A program made the position numbers and the translations under genes. The notes beneath the pieces were generated by a model. It made no database searches, was not told the origin of the DNA, and saw nothing but the letters and a program-made list of their open reading frames with translations. A stretch of 64,000 nucleotides of DNA from positions 1 to 64,000 of the forward strand of contig NZ_MCIG01000007.1 of NCBI RefSeq assembly GCF_001705035.1, given 5' to 3'. The DNA comes from Curtobacterium sp. UCD-KPL2560 (GTDB taxonomy: Bacteria > Actinomycetota > Actinomycetes > Actinomycetales > Microbacteriaceae). This document shows positions 1-8,021 of the stretch, one piece after another. How positions within the stretch are numbered: the stretch's first letter is position 1; the number at the start of each line of letters is the position of its first letter.

Positions 1-306
1 GCGTTCGCGGGATGCATGCCCGCACTCTGTCGCCGGAGGTGCCCACACGGACGACCGCGAGCCGATCTGTGGACAACCGCCGCGCCTCCCGGCCGCGCAC
101 CGTGCTCGCGAAAGCGACAGTTCACCGCCGACGGTTCGGGCGGAACTGTCGCTTTCCGATGGGAAACGTGCGCCGGGCGGTGAGAACTGTCGCTTTCGCG
201 AGCACGGTGCGCGGCCGGGAGGCGCGGCGGTTGTCCACAGATCGGCTCGCGGTCGTCCGTGTGGGCACCTCCGGCGACAGAGTGCGGGCATGCATCCCGC
301 GAACGC
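1..306. repeat. 123-bp perfect inverted repeat, arms 1-123 and 184-306
   Basis: Position i pairs with position 307-i from 1 to 123 without a mismatch. A 60-base centre (124-183) separates the arms. The left arm reaches the first base of the window, so its true outer end is not visible. The right arm includes the first 17 bases of the nuclease-like gene starting at 290, so the left arm holds the same start in reverse. This is either half of a divergent duplicated locus sharing one control region, or an inverted-duplication artefact at a contig end. The sequence alone cannot separate the two. Confidence 0.9.
110..156. repeat. Head-to-head pair of 14-bp GAAAGCGACAGTTC motifs
   Basis: GAAAGCGACAGTTC at 110-123 faces its exact reverse complement at 143-156 across a 19-base spacer. 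A third copy (GAACTGTCGCTTTC) lies at 184-197 inside the right arm of the larger inverted repeat. The arrangement resembles a REPIN, that is, two short repeats in opposite orientation. It sits directly upstream of the nuclease-like gene at 290. Confidence 0.85.
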
Positions 307-1207
307 CGTCGACCTGTTCCGGACCGACCCCGTCGACCGAGCTGCGGCGCGGGACCTCCAGCGCCGTTGTCGGTCGGGCGACCTCGTGCGGGTCCGACAC
401 GGTGTCTACGTCGGGCGCGACGCGTGGGAGGGGCTCGACGGGCGGAGCCGCCACCTCGTCCGGATGCGTGCGGCATCCCCGCTGCTCCGTCCTGCCGCCG
501 TCTGGGCGCTCGACTCCGCGGCGGCCGTGCTCGGCGTGCCACGGCTCGACGCATGGCCGGACCGCGTGCACGCCATGGTCCCGGGGATCGAGCACGACCT
601 GCAGCGCGTCGGGCTCACCCTGCACGCCGGGGTCCCGCGCCCGTCGGGACGGCACTTCCACGGTGTCGGTTTCACGGACCTCGCCCAGACCACCGTCGAG
701 ATCGCACGACGGGGATCGCTCTCGACGGCGGTCGTCGTCCTGGACCACGCACTGCGCGACGGTGTGGACGTCGAGCTGCTCGGTCGGCTCGCGCTCGCGT
801 CCGGTCCGTGGGGGAGTACCCGGGTTGCACAGGCCCTCGACCACTGCGACGCGCGGCACGAGTCGGTCGGTGAGTCGTACTTCGCCGCGCGCGCAGCGGA
901 GTTGCGGTGCCCGCCGATAGAGCCGCAGCGCGAGTTCCGTCACGCGGACGGGACGGTCGACCGGGTCGACTTCTGGCTGCCGAGGGAAGGGATCGTCGTG
1001 GAGTTCGACGGACGGCAGAAGTACGAGGACCCGGCGATGCTCGCGGGCCGGAGCAGTGCTGGGGCGGTCTGGGTCGAGAAGCTCCGCGAGGACCGCATCC
1101 GCGCCCGACCCGAGGTCAACGGCTTCGTCCGTGTCCACTGGGGTCATCTCGTGAAGCCGGAGCTGCTGCGCGCACACCTGCGCCAGCACGGCGTCCCGTG
1201 TCGTTGA
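290..1207 (+). CDS. AbiEi-like N-terminal domain fused to a PD-(D/E)XK (DUF559/Vsr-like) nuclease-like domain
   Basis: A 305-residue protein. The N-terminal third resembles the AbiEi antitoxin-type winged helix: a short basic segment, then a VRHGVYV-like strand near residues 35-41. The C-terminal ~90 residues look like the DUF559/Vsr endonuclease fold. Asp227 lies in VDFWLP, Glu238 and Asp240 in VVEFDGRQKY, and a downstream EKLREDRIR helix follows; these are the positions expected to hold the metal site. Proteins of this layout are widespread in Actinobacteria and usually annotated as AbiEi-type antitoxin or endonuclease-domain proteins, without a proven role. No toxin partner lies beside it. 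The ATG is only 3 bases outside the reach of the last upstream motif cluster and no clear Shine-Dalgarno is seen. Copies of AAAGCGACAGTT lie on both sides. Nuclease activity is inference. Confidence 0.75.
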   Translation: MHPANAVDLFRTDPVDRAAARDLQRRCRSGDLVRVRHGVYVGRDAWEGLDGRSRHLVRMRAASPLLRPAAVWALDSAAAVLGVPRLDAWPDRVHAMVPGIEHDLQRVGLTLHAGVPRPSGRHFHGVGFTDLAQTTVEIARRGSLSTAVVVLDHALRDGVDVELLGRLALASGPWGSTRVAQALDHCDARHESVGESYFAARAAELRCPPIEPQREFRHADGTVDRVDFWLPREGIVVEFDGRQKYEDPAMLAGRSSAGAVWVEKLREDRIRARPEVNGFVRVHWGHLVKPELLRAHLRQHGVPCR

Positions 1208-1251
1208 TCCGACGCGGTCGCTGAGCCGCCGGATGTCCGGTGAGTCCCTCG

Positions 1252-1343
1252 GGAAAGCGACAGTTCGCGCCGGGGCCGCCCCGAGCCTCCCGTCAAAGCG
1301 ACAGTCTCGTCCGGATGATCGGCGGCGAACTGTCGCTTTCGCG
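1252..1343. repeat. Second cluster of AAAGCGACAG motifs downstream of the nuclease-like gene
   Basis: Three copies follow the gene: GAAAGCGACAGTTC at 1253-1266, AAAGCGACAGT at 1295-1305, and the reverse complement GAACTGTCGCTTTC at 1327-1340. The last two face each other across about 21 bases, like the upstream pair. I saw no further copies elsewhere in the window by eye. The rest of the 225-base gap before the permease gene holds nothing else recognisable. Confidence 0.85.
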
Positions 1344-1432
1344 ATCCGTCCGGGTGGTGGGGAACGGACCGGGGGCGGCGCGCGGGGGCGGCGCGCGAGG
1401 AAGGAGGTCGCGAAGGCGAGGGCGCCCGCGGG

Positions 1433-2857
1433 TCAGTGCAGGGTGCTGTGGCGGCGGCCGTAGGCCAGGTAGAGCACGGCGCCGACGACCATCCACACGC
1501 CGAACGCGATCCACGTCCCGGCGCCGAGGAACACCGCGAGCAGCACGCAGCACAGGGTGCCGAGCACCGGGACCACGGGGAACAGCGGGACGCGGTAGGA
1601 GCGCTCGAGGTCGGGGCGGGAGCGGCGCAGCACGATGACCGAGACGTTCACGAGGGCGAACGCCACGAGGGTGCCGATGCTCGTCGCGTCGGCGAGCTCG
1701 CCCAGGGGCACGAGTGCGGCCACGACGGTGACGACGATGCCGACGACGAGCGTGCCCGCGACGGGTGTCCCGGTCCGTGCGGAGACGCGGCCGAAGAGTT
1801 TCGGCACGAGGCCGTCGCGCGCCATCGTGAGCAGGATGCGGGTCTGCCCGTACAGGACGGTGAGCACGACGCTCGCGATGGCGATGACGGCACCGATCGA
1901 GAAGACGAGCGCGACGACGGGCTGCCCGGTGACCTCGACGACGATGCGGACGAGCGAGGCCTCGTCGGACGAGAACGACGTCCAGGAGCGGGCGCCGATC
2001 GCCGCGATCGCCACGAGGATGTAGAGCGCGGTGATGAGGGCGATCGACCCGATGATGGCGCGGGGGAGGTCGCGGCGGGGGTCCTTCGCCTCCTCGCCGG
2101 CGGTGGACGCGGCGTCGAAGCCGATGTACGAGAAGAACAGGCGCGATGCCGCCGCGGTGACGCCCGCGGCGCCCATCGGTGCCAGCGGCGTGAAGTTCTG
2201 CGCCTGGAACGCCGTGAACGCCACGACGACGAAGAACACGAGCAGGGCGATCTTCACCGCGACCATGAGCGTGTTCACCCACGCGCTCTCCCGCGCGCCG
2301 GGCAGCAGGACGACGGTCGCGAGGAGCACGAGCACCGCGGCGGGCAGGTTCACGACGCCGCCGTCCCCGGGCGGGGCCGCGAGCGCGGTGGGCAGGTGCA
2401 GCCCGAACACGCGCAGGGTCTCGTCGACGTACTCGCTCGCACCGACGGCGACCGCGGCGACGGAGACCGCGTACTCCAGGACGAGGCACCAGCCGCAGAC
2501 CCAGGCGATGCCCTCGCCCATGGTCGCGTAGGTGTACGAGTAGCTCGACCCTGACGTCGGCACGGCCCCGGCCATCTCGGCGTACGACAGCGCGGACAGG
2601 AGCGCGGCGACGCCGGCGACCACGAAGGAGATCCAGACCGCCGGCCCGGCCAGCGGGACCGCGGTGCCGAGGACCACGAGGATGCCCGTGCCGAGCGTCG
2701 CGCCGACGCTGATCATCGTCAGGTGCCAGACCCCGAGCGACCGACGCAGCGGGCGGCCGTCGACCCCGGTGGACGCCTCGGCCTGCAGGCGCTCGACGGG
2801 CTTGCGGCGTGCGAGCTGCTCGCGGAGCGACGGGGGACGGGGCGGCGCGGACGTCAT
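1433..2857 (-). CDS. APC-family amino-acid permease
   Basis: A 474-residue integral membrane protein with about twelve hydrophobic segments, of the amino acid-polyamine-organocation superfamily (cationic amino-acid transporter/YfnA-like branch). The first membrane segment contains the family's glycine-rich helix break (VGATLGTGILVVLG, near residues 50-63). The middle has the typical FFSYIGFD loop followed by EEAKDPRRDLP. It probably imports an amino acid by proton symport or exchange at the cytoplasmic membrane; the substrate cannot be read from sequence. The chosen ATG gives a normal cytosolic N-terminus of about 35 residues, and a weak GAGG precedes it. It is transcribed away from the ABC exporter gene, with 112 bases between them. 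Confidence 0.9.
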   Translation of the reverse strand: MTSAPPRPPSLREQLARRKPVERLQAEASTGVDGRPLRRSLGVWHLTMISVGATLGTGILVVLGTAVPLAGPAVWISFVVAGVAALLSALSYAEMAGAVPTSGSSYSYTYATMGEGIAWVCGWCLVLEYAVSVAAVAVGASEYVDETLRVFGLHLPTALAAPPGDGGVVNLPAAVLVLLATVVLLPGARESAWVNTLMVAVKIALLVFFVVVAFTAFQAQNFTPLAPMGAAGVTAAASRLFFSYIGFDAASTAGEEAKDPRRDLPRAIIGSIALITALYILVAIAAIGARSWTSFSSDEASLVRIVVEVTGQPVVALVFSIGAVIAIASVVLTVLYGQTRILLTMARDGLVPKLFGRVSARTGTPVAGTLVVGIVVTVVAALVPLGELADATSIGTLVAFALVNVSVIVLRRSRPDLERSYRVPLFPVVPVLGTLCCVLLAVFLGAGTWIAFGVWMVVGAVLYLAYGRRHSTLH

Positions 2858-2957
2858 GGGACCTCGGACGGGGCGGTGGGACGGGGACGCACGATGGTGG
2901 CACGGCCCCTGAACAGGGTCAAATACGCCGGGGACGGTCGGTGTCGCAGGGCGGGGA

Positions 2958-2963
2958 TAGGTT
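2958..2963 (+). promoter_or_regulatory. -10 hexamer TAGGTT of a likely leaderless transcript
   Basis: TAGGTT ends six bases before the ATG of the ABC exporter gene, and no Shine-Dalgarno is present. Transcription would start at or next to the start codon. Confidence 0.55.
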
Positions 2964-2969
2964 TGCCCC

Positions 2970-4856
2970 ATGAGCATGGGGCACGGAGCACGCGGGGGCG
3001 GCGGTCCGCGCGGGGTCGGCCGGATCTCGAGCGGCGACACCGCCGCGCAGAAGGCCGCGAACGCCGAGGCTCCCCGGATCCCGCACCTGCTGCGCCGGAT
3101 CGCCGGGCTGTTCGCGCCGCACCGTCGCGCGATCGTCCTCACGGTGGCGCTCGTGCTCGTCGGCGCCGCGGTGTCGGTCGTGCCGCCGCTGCTGACCCAG
3201 CAGGCCTTCGACCGCGGACTGTTCCCGCCGGGCGGCCGCCCCGACGTCCCGGTGCTGCTCGAGCTCGTCGGCGCGATGGTCTTCCTCTGGATCGCGAGCG
3301 CCGGCATCGGCATCTGGCAGACCTACCTGACCGCGACGGTCGGCAACCAGGTGATGGGGTCGATGCGGATGCGCCTGTTCGGGCACCTGCAGCGCATGGA
3401 GCTCGCGTTCTTCACCCGCACGAAGACGGGCGTCATCCAGTCGCGGCTGCAGAACGACGTCGGCGGCGTCGCGAGCGTGCTGAACAACACGATCTCGTCG
3501 GTGCTCGGCAACACCGTGACGGTGATCGCGGCCGTGGTCGCGATGCTGCTGCTGAGCTGGCAGATGACCGTCGTCGCCGTCGTCCTGCTCCCGCTGCTCG
3601 TGTTCGCGCAGCGGCGGGTCGGCCAGGTGCGGGCGCGGATCGCGGCGCAGACCCAGGAGTCGCTGTCCGACATGACGGCGATCACGCAGGAAGCCCTGAG
3701 CGTCTCCGGCATCCTGCTCGCCAAGAGCTTCAACCAGCAGCGCAGCGAGACGCAGCGCTACGAGGACGAGAACCGCAACCAGATCCGGCTGCAGGTCCGG
3801 CAGCAGATGTCCGGGCAGTGGTTCTTCGCCATCGTGTCGATCTTCCTGTCGATCATCCCCGCGATCATCTACCTCGTGGCCGCGTGGCTCATCATCGGCG
3901 ACGTCCCGATCACCGCGGGCACGATCGTCGCCTTCACCACCGTGCAGTCGCGGCTCCTGTTCCCGACGGTCGGGCTCCTCCGGGTCGTACTCGACCTGCA
4001 GACCTCGGGTGCGCTGTTCGCCCGGATCTTCGAGTACCTCGACCTGAAGCCCGCGATCACGGACGCCCCGGACGCGCAGCAGGTCGACACCACGCGGGTC
4101 GGGCACGTCGCGTTCGACGACGTCACGTTCGCCTACCCGGACGGCGAGCCCGACAAGCCCACGCTCCGCGGGGTCTCGTTCGAGTTGCAGCCCGGGCAGT
4201 TCGCGGCCTTCGTCGGACCCTCCGGGGCGGGCAAGACCACCATCTCGTACCTCGTCCCGCGGCTGTACGAGGCGTCGTCGGGCACGGTCCGGTTCGCCGG
4301 CACCGACGTCCGCGCGCTGCAGCACGAGGACCTGATGCGGCACGTCGGCATCGTGAGCCAGGAGACCTACCTGTTCCACGCGACGATCGGCGACAACCTG
4401 CGGTACGCGAAGCCGGACGCCACCGACGCCGAGCTCGAACGCGCGGCACGGGCGGCGAACATCCACGAGACGATCGTGTCGTTCCCGGACGGGTACGACA
4501 CCGTCGTCGGGGAGCGGGGCTACCGACTGTCCGGCGGCGAGAAGCAGCGGATCGCGATCGCGCGCGTGCTGCTCAAGGACCCGCCGGTGCTCGTGCTCGA
4601 CGAGGCCACCAGTGCGCTCGACTCCATCTCCGAGTACGTGGTGCAGACGGCCCTCGACACGGCGGCGGCCGGACGGACCACCATCTCGATCGCACACCGG
4701 CTGTCGACCGTCCGCGACGCCGACGTCATCTTCGTGCTCGACCACGGGCAGATCGTGGAGCAGGGGTCGCACGACGAACTCCTCGGCCGCGACGGCACGT
4801 ACGCGGCCCTGTACCGCCAGCAGGCCGCGCCGGTGACGGCCGACCGTCGCGGCTGA
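2970..4856 (+). CDS. ABC-type exporter, fused membrane and ATPase domains
   Basis: A 628-residue half-transporter of the multidrug/lipid exporter type (ABCB, MsbA-like). A Gly-rich basic N-terminus (1-45) precedes six membrane helices (about 55-335). The ATPase domain follows: Walker A GPSGAGKT at 416-423, a conserved Q-loop region (VSQETYLF), signature LSGGEKQR at 520-527, Walker B VLVLDEA at 540-546 and the H-loop in IAHRLS. It would act as a homodimer, or with a partner, to push hydrophobic compounds out of the cytoplasmic membrane. No second half-transporter is adjacent, which favours a homodimer. The ATG was chosen because the TAGGTT hexamer lies six bases upstream. Substrate unknown. 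Confidence 0.92.
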   Translation: MSMGHGARGGGGPRGVGRISSGDTAAQKAANAEAPRIPHLLRRIAGLFAPHRRAIVLTVALVLVGAAVSVVPPLLTQQAFDRGLFPPGGRPDVPVLLELVGAMVFLWIASAGIGIWQTYLTATVGNQVMGSMRMRLFGHLQRMELAFFTRTKTGVIQSRLQNDVGGVASVLNNTISSVLGNTVTVIAAVVAMLLLSWQMTVVAVVLLPLLVFAQRRVGQVRARIAAQTQESLSDMTAITQEALSVSGILLAKSFNQQRSETQRYEDENRNQIRLQVRQQMSGQWFFAIVSIFLSIIPAIIYLVAAWLIIGDVPITAGTIVAFTTVQSRLLFPTVGLLRVVLDLQTSGALFARIFEYLDLKPAITDAPDAQQVDTTRVGHVAFDDVTFAYPDGEPDKPTLRGVSFELQPGQFAAFVGPSGAGKTTISYLVPRLYEASSGTVRFAGTDVRALQHEDLMRHVGIVSQETYLFHATIGDNLRYAKPDATDAELERAARAANIHETIVSFPDGYDTVVGERGYRLSGGEKQRIAIARVLLKDPPVLVLDEATSALDSISEYVVQTALDTAAAGRTTISIAHRLSTVRDADVIFVLDHGQIVEQGSHDELLGRDGTYAALYRQQAAPVTADRRG

Positions 4857-4928
4857 CGCCCGCGCGGGGGCCGTCCCGGTCGGGAGGCGCGGCGCGGCTC
4901 CGCACCGTCCGTCCGGACCCAGCGCACG

Positions 4929-5017
4929 CGCCTCCGGGACCGGCGTCACCTGCCGGGACCGCGCCGCGCCTCCGGGACCGGCGTCACCTGCCGGGACCGC
5001 GCCGCGCCTCCACGGCC
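4929..5017. repeat. 38-bp tandem repeat, two full copies plus a partial third
   Basis: The unit begins CGCCTCCGGGACCGGCGTCA and repeats at 4929, 4967 and 5005, the third copy diverging after about 10 bases. It lies in the 370-base gap between the ABC exporter and the cystathionine beta-synthase gene. Confidence 0.9.
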
Positions 5018-5020
5018 GGT

Positions 5021-5117
5021 GGGACGGTCCGGCCCGCGCTCGCACGGTCCGGCCCGCGCTCCCACGGTCCGGCCCGCGCTCCCACGGTCCGTCTCGCGCG
5101 CCCACGGTCCCACCCGG
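5021..5117. repeat. 20-bp tandem repeat, about four to five copies
   Basis: Successive 20-base blocks at 5021, 5041, 5061, 5081 and 5101 share ACGGTCC at their cores and mostly continue GGCCCGCGCT. The last two copies diverge at the 3' side. Two GCCTCCCGGC direct repeats follow at about 5141-5160. Apart from the promoter near 5215, I see nothing else in this gap. Confidence 0.9.
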
Positions 5118-5214
5118 AAGCCGCGCGGACGACGCGGAGCGCCTCCCGGCGCCTCCCGGCGCCGCCCGGACGACGCGGGGCGCAACGTCCCAGCCGTGCC
5201 GCACCGCCGCCACC

Positions 5215-5220
5215 TAGACT
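5215..5220 (+). promoter_or_regulatory. -10 hexamer TAGACT of a likely leaderless transcript
   Basis: TAGACT lies six bases before the GTG start of the cystathionine beta-synthase gene; no ribosome-binding site is visible. Confidence 0.55.
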
Positions 5221-5226
5221 CGCCGC

Positions 5227-6591
5227 GTGCGCTACGCAGACTCCGTCGTCGACCTGGTCGGCGACACCCCGCTCGTCCGGCTGAACCGCGTCACCGAGGG
5301 CCTCCGCGCCACCGTCCTGGTCAAGGTCGAGTACCTCAACCCGGGCGGCTCGTCGAAGGACCGCATCGCCACGCGGATCCTCGACGCGGCCGAGGCCTCG
5401 GGCGAGCTCCGCCCGGGCGGCACGATCGTCGAGCCGACGTCGGGCAACACGGGCGTCGGCCTGGCCCTCGTCGCCCAGCAGCGCGGGTACCGATGCGTGT
5501 TCGTGCTGCCGGACAAGGTCGGCGAGGACAAGCGCAACGTCCTCACGGCCTACGGCGCCGAGATCGTCGTCACGCCGACCGCGGTCGCGCCCGACCACCC
5601 GGAGTCCTACTACTCGGTGTCCGACCGCCTGGTGCGCGAGATCCCGGGTGCGTACAAGCCGAACCAGTACGCCAACCCGAACGGGCCGCGCAGCCACTAC
5701 GAGACCACCGGGCCGGAGATCTGGCGCGACACCGAGGGGCGGATCACGCACTTCGTCGCGGGCGTCGGCACAGGCGGGACGATCTCGGGCACCGGGCGGT
5801 TCCTCAAGGAGGCGTCCGAGGGGCGCGTGCGGATCGTCGGAGCCGACCCGGAGGGCTCCGTCTACTCCGGCGGCACCGGCCGTCCGTACCTGGTCGAGGG
5901 CGTCGGCGAGGACTTCTGGCCGGCCGCCTACGACGCCGGGATCCCGGACGAGATCATCGCCGTCACCGACGCCGAGTCGTTCGCGATGACCCGCCGCCTG
6001 GCGCGCGAGGAGGGCCTGTTGGTCGGCGGTTCGAGCGGCATGGCCGTCGTCGCCGCCCTCCGCGCCGCCCGTGACCTGACCGAGGACGACGTCGTGGTCG
6101 TGCTGCTGCCGGACGGTGGCCGCGGCTACCTCGGCAAGATCTTCAACGACCGCTGGATGCGCTCGTACGGCTTCGCCGAGACCGACGACGCCCGCACGGT
6201 CGGCTCCGTCGTCGCGGGCAAGGACGGCCGGTTGCCGGACCTCGTGCACGCGCACCCGTCCGACACGGTCCGCGACGTCGTCGAGATCATGTCCACGTAC
6301 GGCGTCTCGCAGATGCCGGTGCTCGCGGCCGAGCCGCCGGTCGTGATCGGCGAGGTGGTCGGGGCGGTCGCCGAGAAGGACCTGCTCGAGCAGGTCTTCA
6401 CGGGCGCGGCGGCGATGACGGACGCGGTGAGCGGCTTCGTCGGCGACCCGCTCCCGCTGATCGGCGTCGGCGAGTCGCTCGCGGCCGCGCGGCGGGCGCT
6501 CGAGACCGTCGACGCCCTGCTCGTGGTCGACGACGGCAAGCCCGTCACGGTGCTCACCCGCCACGACCTCCTGACCTCCCTGTCCGAGTGA
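5227..6591 (+). CDS. cbs: Cystathionine beta-synthase
   Basis: A 454-residue PLP enzyme that condenses serine (or an activated serine) with homocysteine to give cystathionine. The fold-type II catalytic domain covers about 1-310: the PLP lysine is Lys44 in GGSSKDR, the substrate loop is PTSGNTG (70-76), and the phosphate-binding loop is GTGGT (181-185). Two C-terminal CBS (Bateman) domains fill about 335-450, separating it from plain cysteine synthases, which are near 310 residues. Whether the CBS domains bind a nucleotide or S-adenosylmethionine cannot be told. The GTG start fits the TAGACT hexamer just upstream. The next gene encodes the second transsulfuration enzyme, which supports the call over O-acetylserine sulfhydrylase. 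Confidence 0.93.
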   Translation: MRYADSVVDLVGDTPLVRLNRVTEGLRATVLVKVEYLNPGGSSKDRIATRILDAAEASGELRPGGTIVEPTSGNTGVGLALVAQQRGYRCVFVLPDKVGEDKRNVLTAYGAEIVVTPTAVAPDHPESYYSVSDRLVREIPGAYKPNQYANPNGPRSHYETTGPEIWRDTEGRITHFVAGVGTGGTISGTGRFLKEASEGRVRIVGADPEGSVYSGGTGRPYLVEGVGEDFWPAAYDAGIPDEIIAVTDAESFAMTRRLAREEGLLVGGSSGMAVVAALRAARDLTEDDVVVVLLPDGGRGYLGKIFNDRWMRSYGFAETDDARTVGSVVAGKDGRLPDLVHAHPSDTVRDVVEIMSTYGVSQMPVLAAEPPVVIGEVVGAVAEKDLLEQVFTGAAAMTDAVSGFVGDPLPLIGVGESLAAARRALETVDALLVVDDGKPVTVLTRHDLLTSLSE

Positions 6592-6707
6592 CCCGCGACC
6601 ACGACCCGCGACCGGGAACCGGGCGCGACCACCGGGCAGCGCCCGGGCGCGACCCGCGACCAGCCCGCCGCCAGACCAGCACGCACGACCCCGAGGAACC
6701 AGCACGC

Positions 6708-7853
6708 ATGACCGAGTTCAGCACCCGCGCCGTCCACGCCGGCCAGACGCCCGACCCCACCACGGGCGCCGTGATCCCGCCGATCCACGTCACGAGCACC
6801 TACGTGCAGGACGGCGTGGGGAACATGCGCAACGGCTACGAGTACTCCCGCGGCGGCAACCCCACCCGCGACGCCCTGCAGACGCTGCTCGCCGACCTCG
6901 ACGGCGGTGTCGCGGCGTACTCGTTCGCGTCCGGACTCGCCGCCGAGGACGCCCTGCTCCGCGCCTACCTGGAGCCCGGCGCCCGGGTCGTGATGGGCAA
7001 CGACGTGTACGGCGGGACGCACCGCCTGGTGAACCGGCTGCACGTGCCGTGGGGCGTCGAGCTCGTGGTGGTCGACACCGGCGACGTCGACCGGGTCCGC
7101 GTCGCGCTCGAGGGTGCCCCGGCGAAGACCGTCCTCTGGGTCGAGACCCCGACCAACCCGCTCATGAAGATCGCCGACATCGCCCTGCTGTCCGAGATCG
7201 GGCACGCGGCCGGCGCGCTCGTCGTGGTGGACAACACCTTCGCCTCGCCGTACCTGCAGCAGCCGCTCGCCCTCGGCGCGGACGCGGTGTCGTACTCGAC
7301 GACGAAGTACCTCGGCGGCCACTCCGACGTCGTCGGCGGTGCCGTGGTGCTCCGCGACGAGGAACTCGCGTCGCAGGTCGGCTTCCTGCAGTTCGGCGCG
7401 GGCGCGATCGCGTCGCCGTTCGACGCGTTCCTCACCACCCGCGGCATCAAGACCCTGCCGGTCCGGATGGAGCGGCACTCGTCGAACGCACAGGCCGTCG
7501 CCGAGGCGCTGGTCTCCGCCCCCGGCGTGGAGCGCGTCTTCTACCCGGGTCTGCCCGACCACCCGGGCCACGACGTCGCCGCGAAGCAGATGCGCGGTTT
7601 CGGCGGCATGCTCTCGGTCGCGCTCGACGGGGGACCGGAGGCCGCGAAGCGGTTCGTCGAGTCGACCGAGGTGTTCACGCTCGCGGAGTCCCTCGGCGGC
7701 GTCGAGTCGCTCATCGGGTACCCGAGCGAGATGACGCACGCGTCGGTGAAGGGCACGGAGCTCGCGGTCCCGGAGAACGTCGTCCGCCTGTCGGTGGGCA
7801 TCGAGGACGCCGGCGACCTGGTCGCCGACGTCCTGCAGGCGCTGTCGCGCTGA
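6708..7853 (+). CDS. metB: Cystathionine gamma-synthase/gamma-lyase (PLP enzyme)
   Basis: A 381-residue Cys/Met-metabolism PLP enzyme. The PLP lysine is Lys200 within YSTTKYLGGHSD, the family signature, and the N-terminus carries the usual TRAVHAGQ start. Family members either make cystathionine from O-acyl-homoserine and cysteine (MetB) or cleave it to cysteine (lyase); sequence alone does not settle which. Pairing with cystathionine beta-synthase fits the reverse route to cysteine, so the symbol is provisional. The ATG follows AGGA by about ten bases. The 116-base spacer after cbs is a run of imperfect GCGACC/CCGGG repeats. An upstream in-frame extension to 6588 encodes only low-complexity sequence and is rejected. 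Confidence 0.88.
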   Translation: MTEFSTRAVHAGQTPDPTTGAVIPPIHVTSTYVQDGVGNMRNGYEYSRGGNPTRDALQTLLADLDGGVAAYSFASGLAAEDALLRAYLEPGARVVMGNDVYGGTHRLVNRLHVPWGVELVVVDTGDVDRVRVALEGAPAKTVLWVETPTNPLMKIADIALLSEIGHAAGALVVVDNTFASPYLQQPLALGADAVSYSTTKYLGGHSDVVGGAVVLRDEELASQVGFLQFGAGAIASPFDAFLTTRGIKTLPVRMERHSSNAQAVAEALVSAPGVERVFYPGLPDHPGHDVAAKQMRGFGGMLSVALDGGPEAAKRFVESTEVFTLAESLGGVESLIGYPSEMTHASVKGTELAVPENVVRLSVGIEDAGDLVADVLQALSR

Positions 7854-7911
7854 CGCACCGCACGCGCACCCGCCCCGTCGACGCGGCGCGCGTCCCGCAG
7901 GTGGGGACGGG

Positions 7912-7955
7912 CGGACGGGAGGCCCGTGGCGGCGCCGCCACGGGCCTCCCGTCCG
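7912..7955. terminator. 44-bp perfect GC palindrome after the transsulfuration genes
   Basis: CGGACGGGAGGC opens one arm and GCCTCCCGTCCG closes the other, centred on GGCGCC at 7931-7936, with no mismatch. It lies 58 bases past the metB stop. There is no T-tract, as is common in high-GC terminators. It is one of a family of palindromes with this arm. Confidence 0.75.
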
Positions 7956-8008
7956 GTCGTCGCTCGCGTGCACCGCGGCCGCCGCTCGCGCCGGTCGGTG
8001 GCCGCCGG

Positions 8009-8014
8009 TAGCGT
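8009..8014 (+). promoter_or_regulatory. -10 hexamer TAGCGT of a likely leaderless transcript
   Basis: TAGCGT lies seven bases upstream of the GTG at 8022 of the MFS gene. Confidence 0.45.
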
Positions 8015-8021
8015 GACGCGG

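Noticed and set aside
2723-5284. Long plus-strand frame over the permease and ABC genes
   Set aside because: It lies out of frame with the ABC exporter, whose motifs are clear, and antisense to the permease.
7926-8021. Upstream extension of the MFS gene
   Set aside because: It would start inside the terminator palindrome and encode an Arg-rich leader; the TAGCGT hexamer favours GTG 8022.
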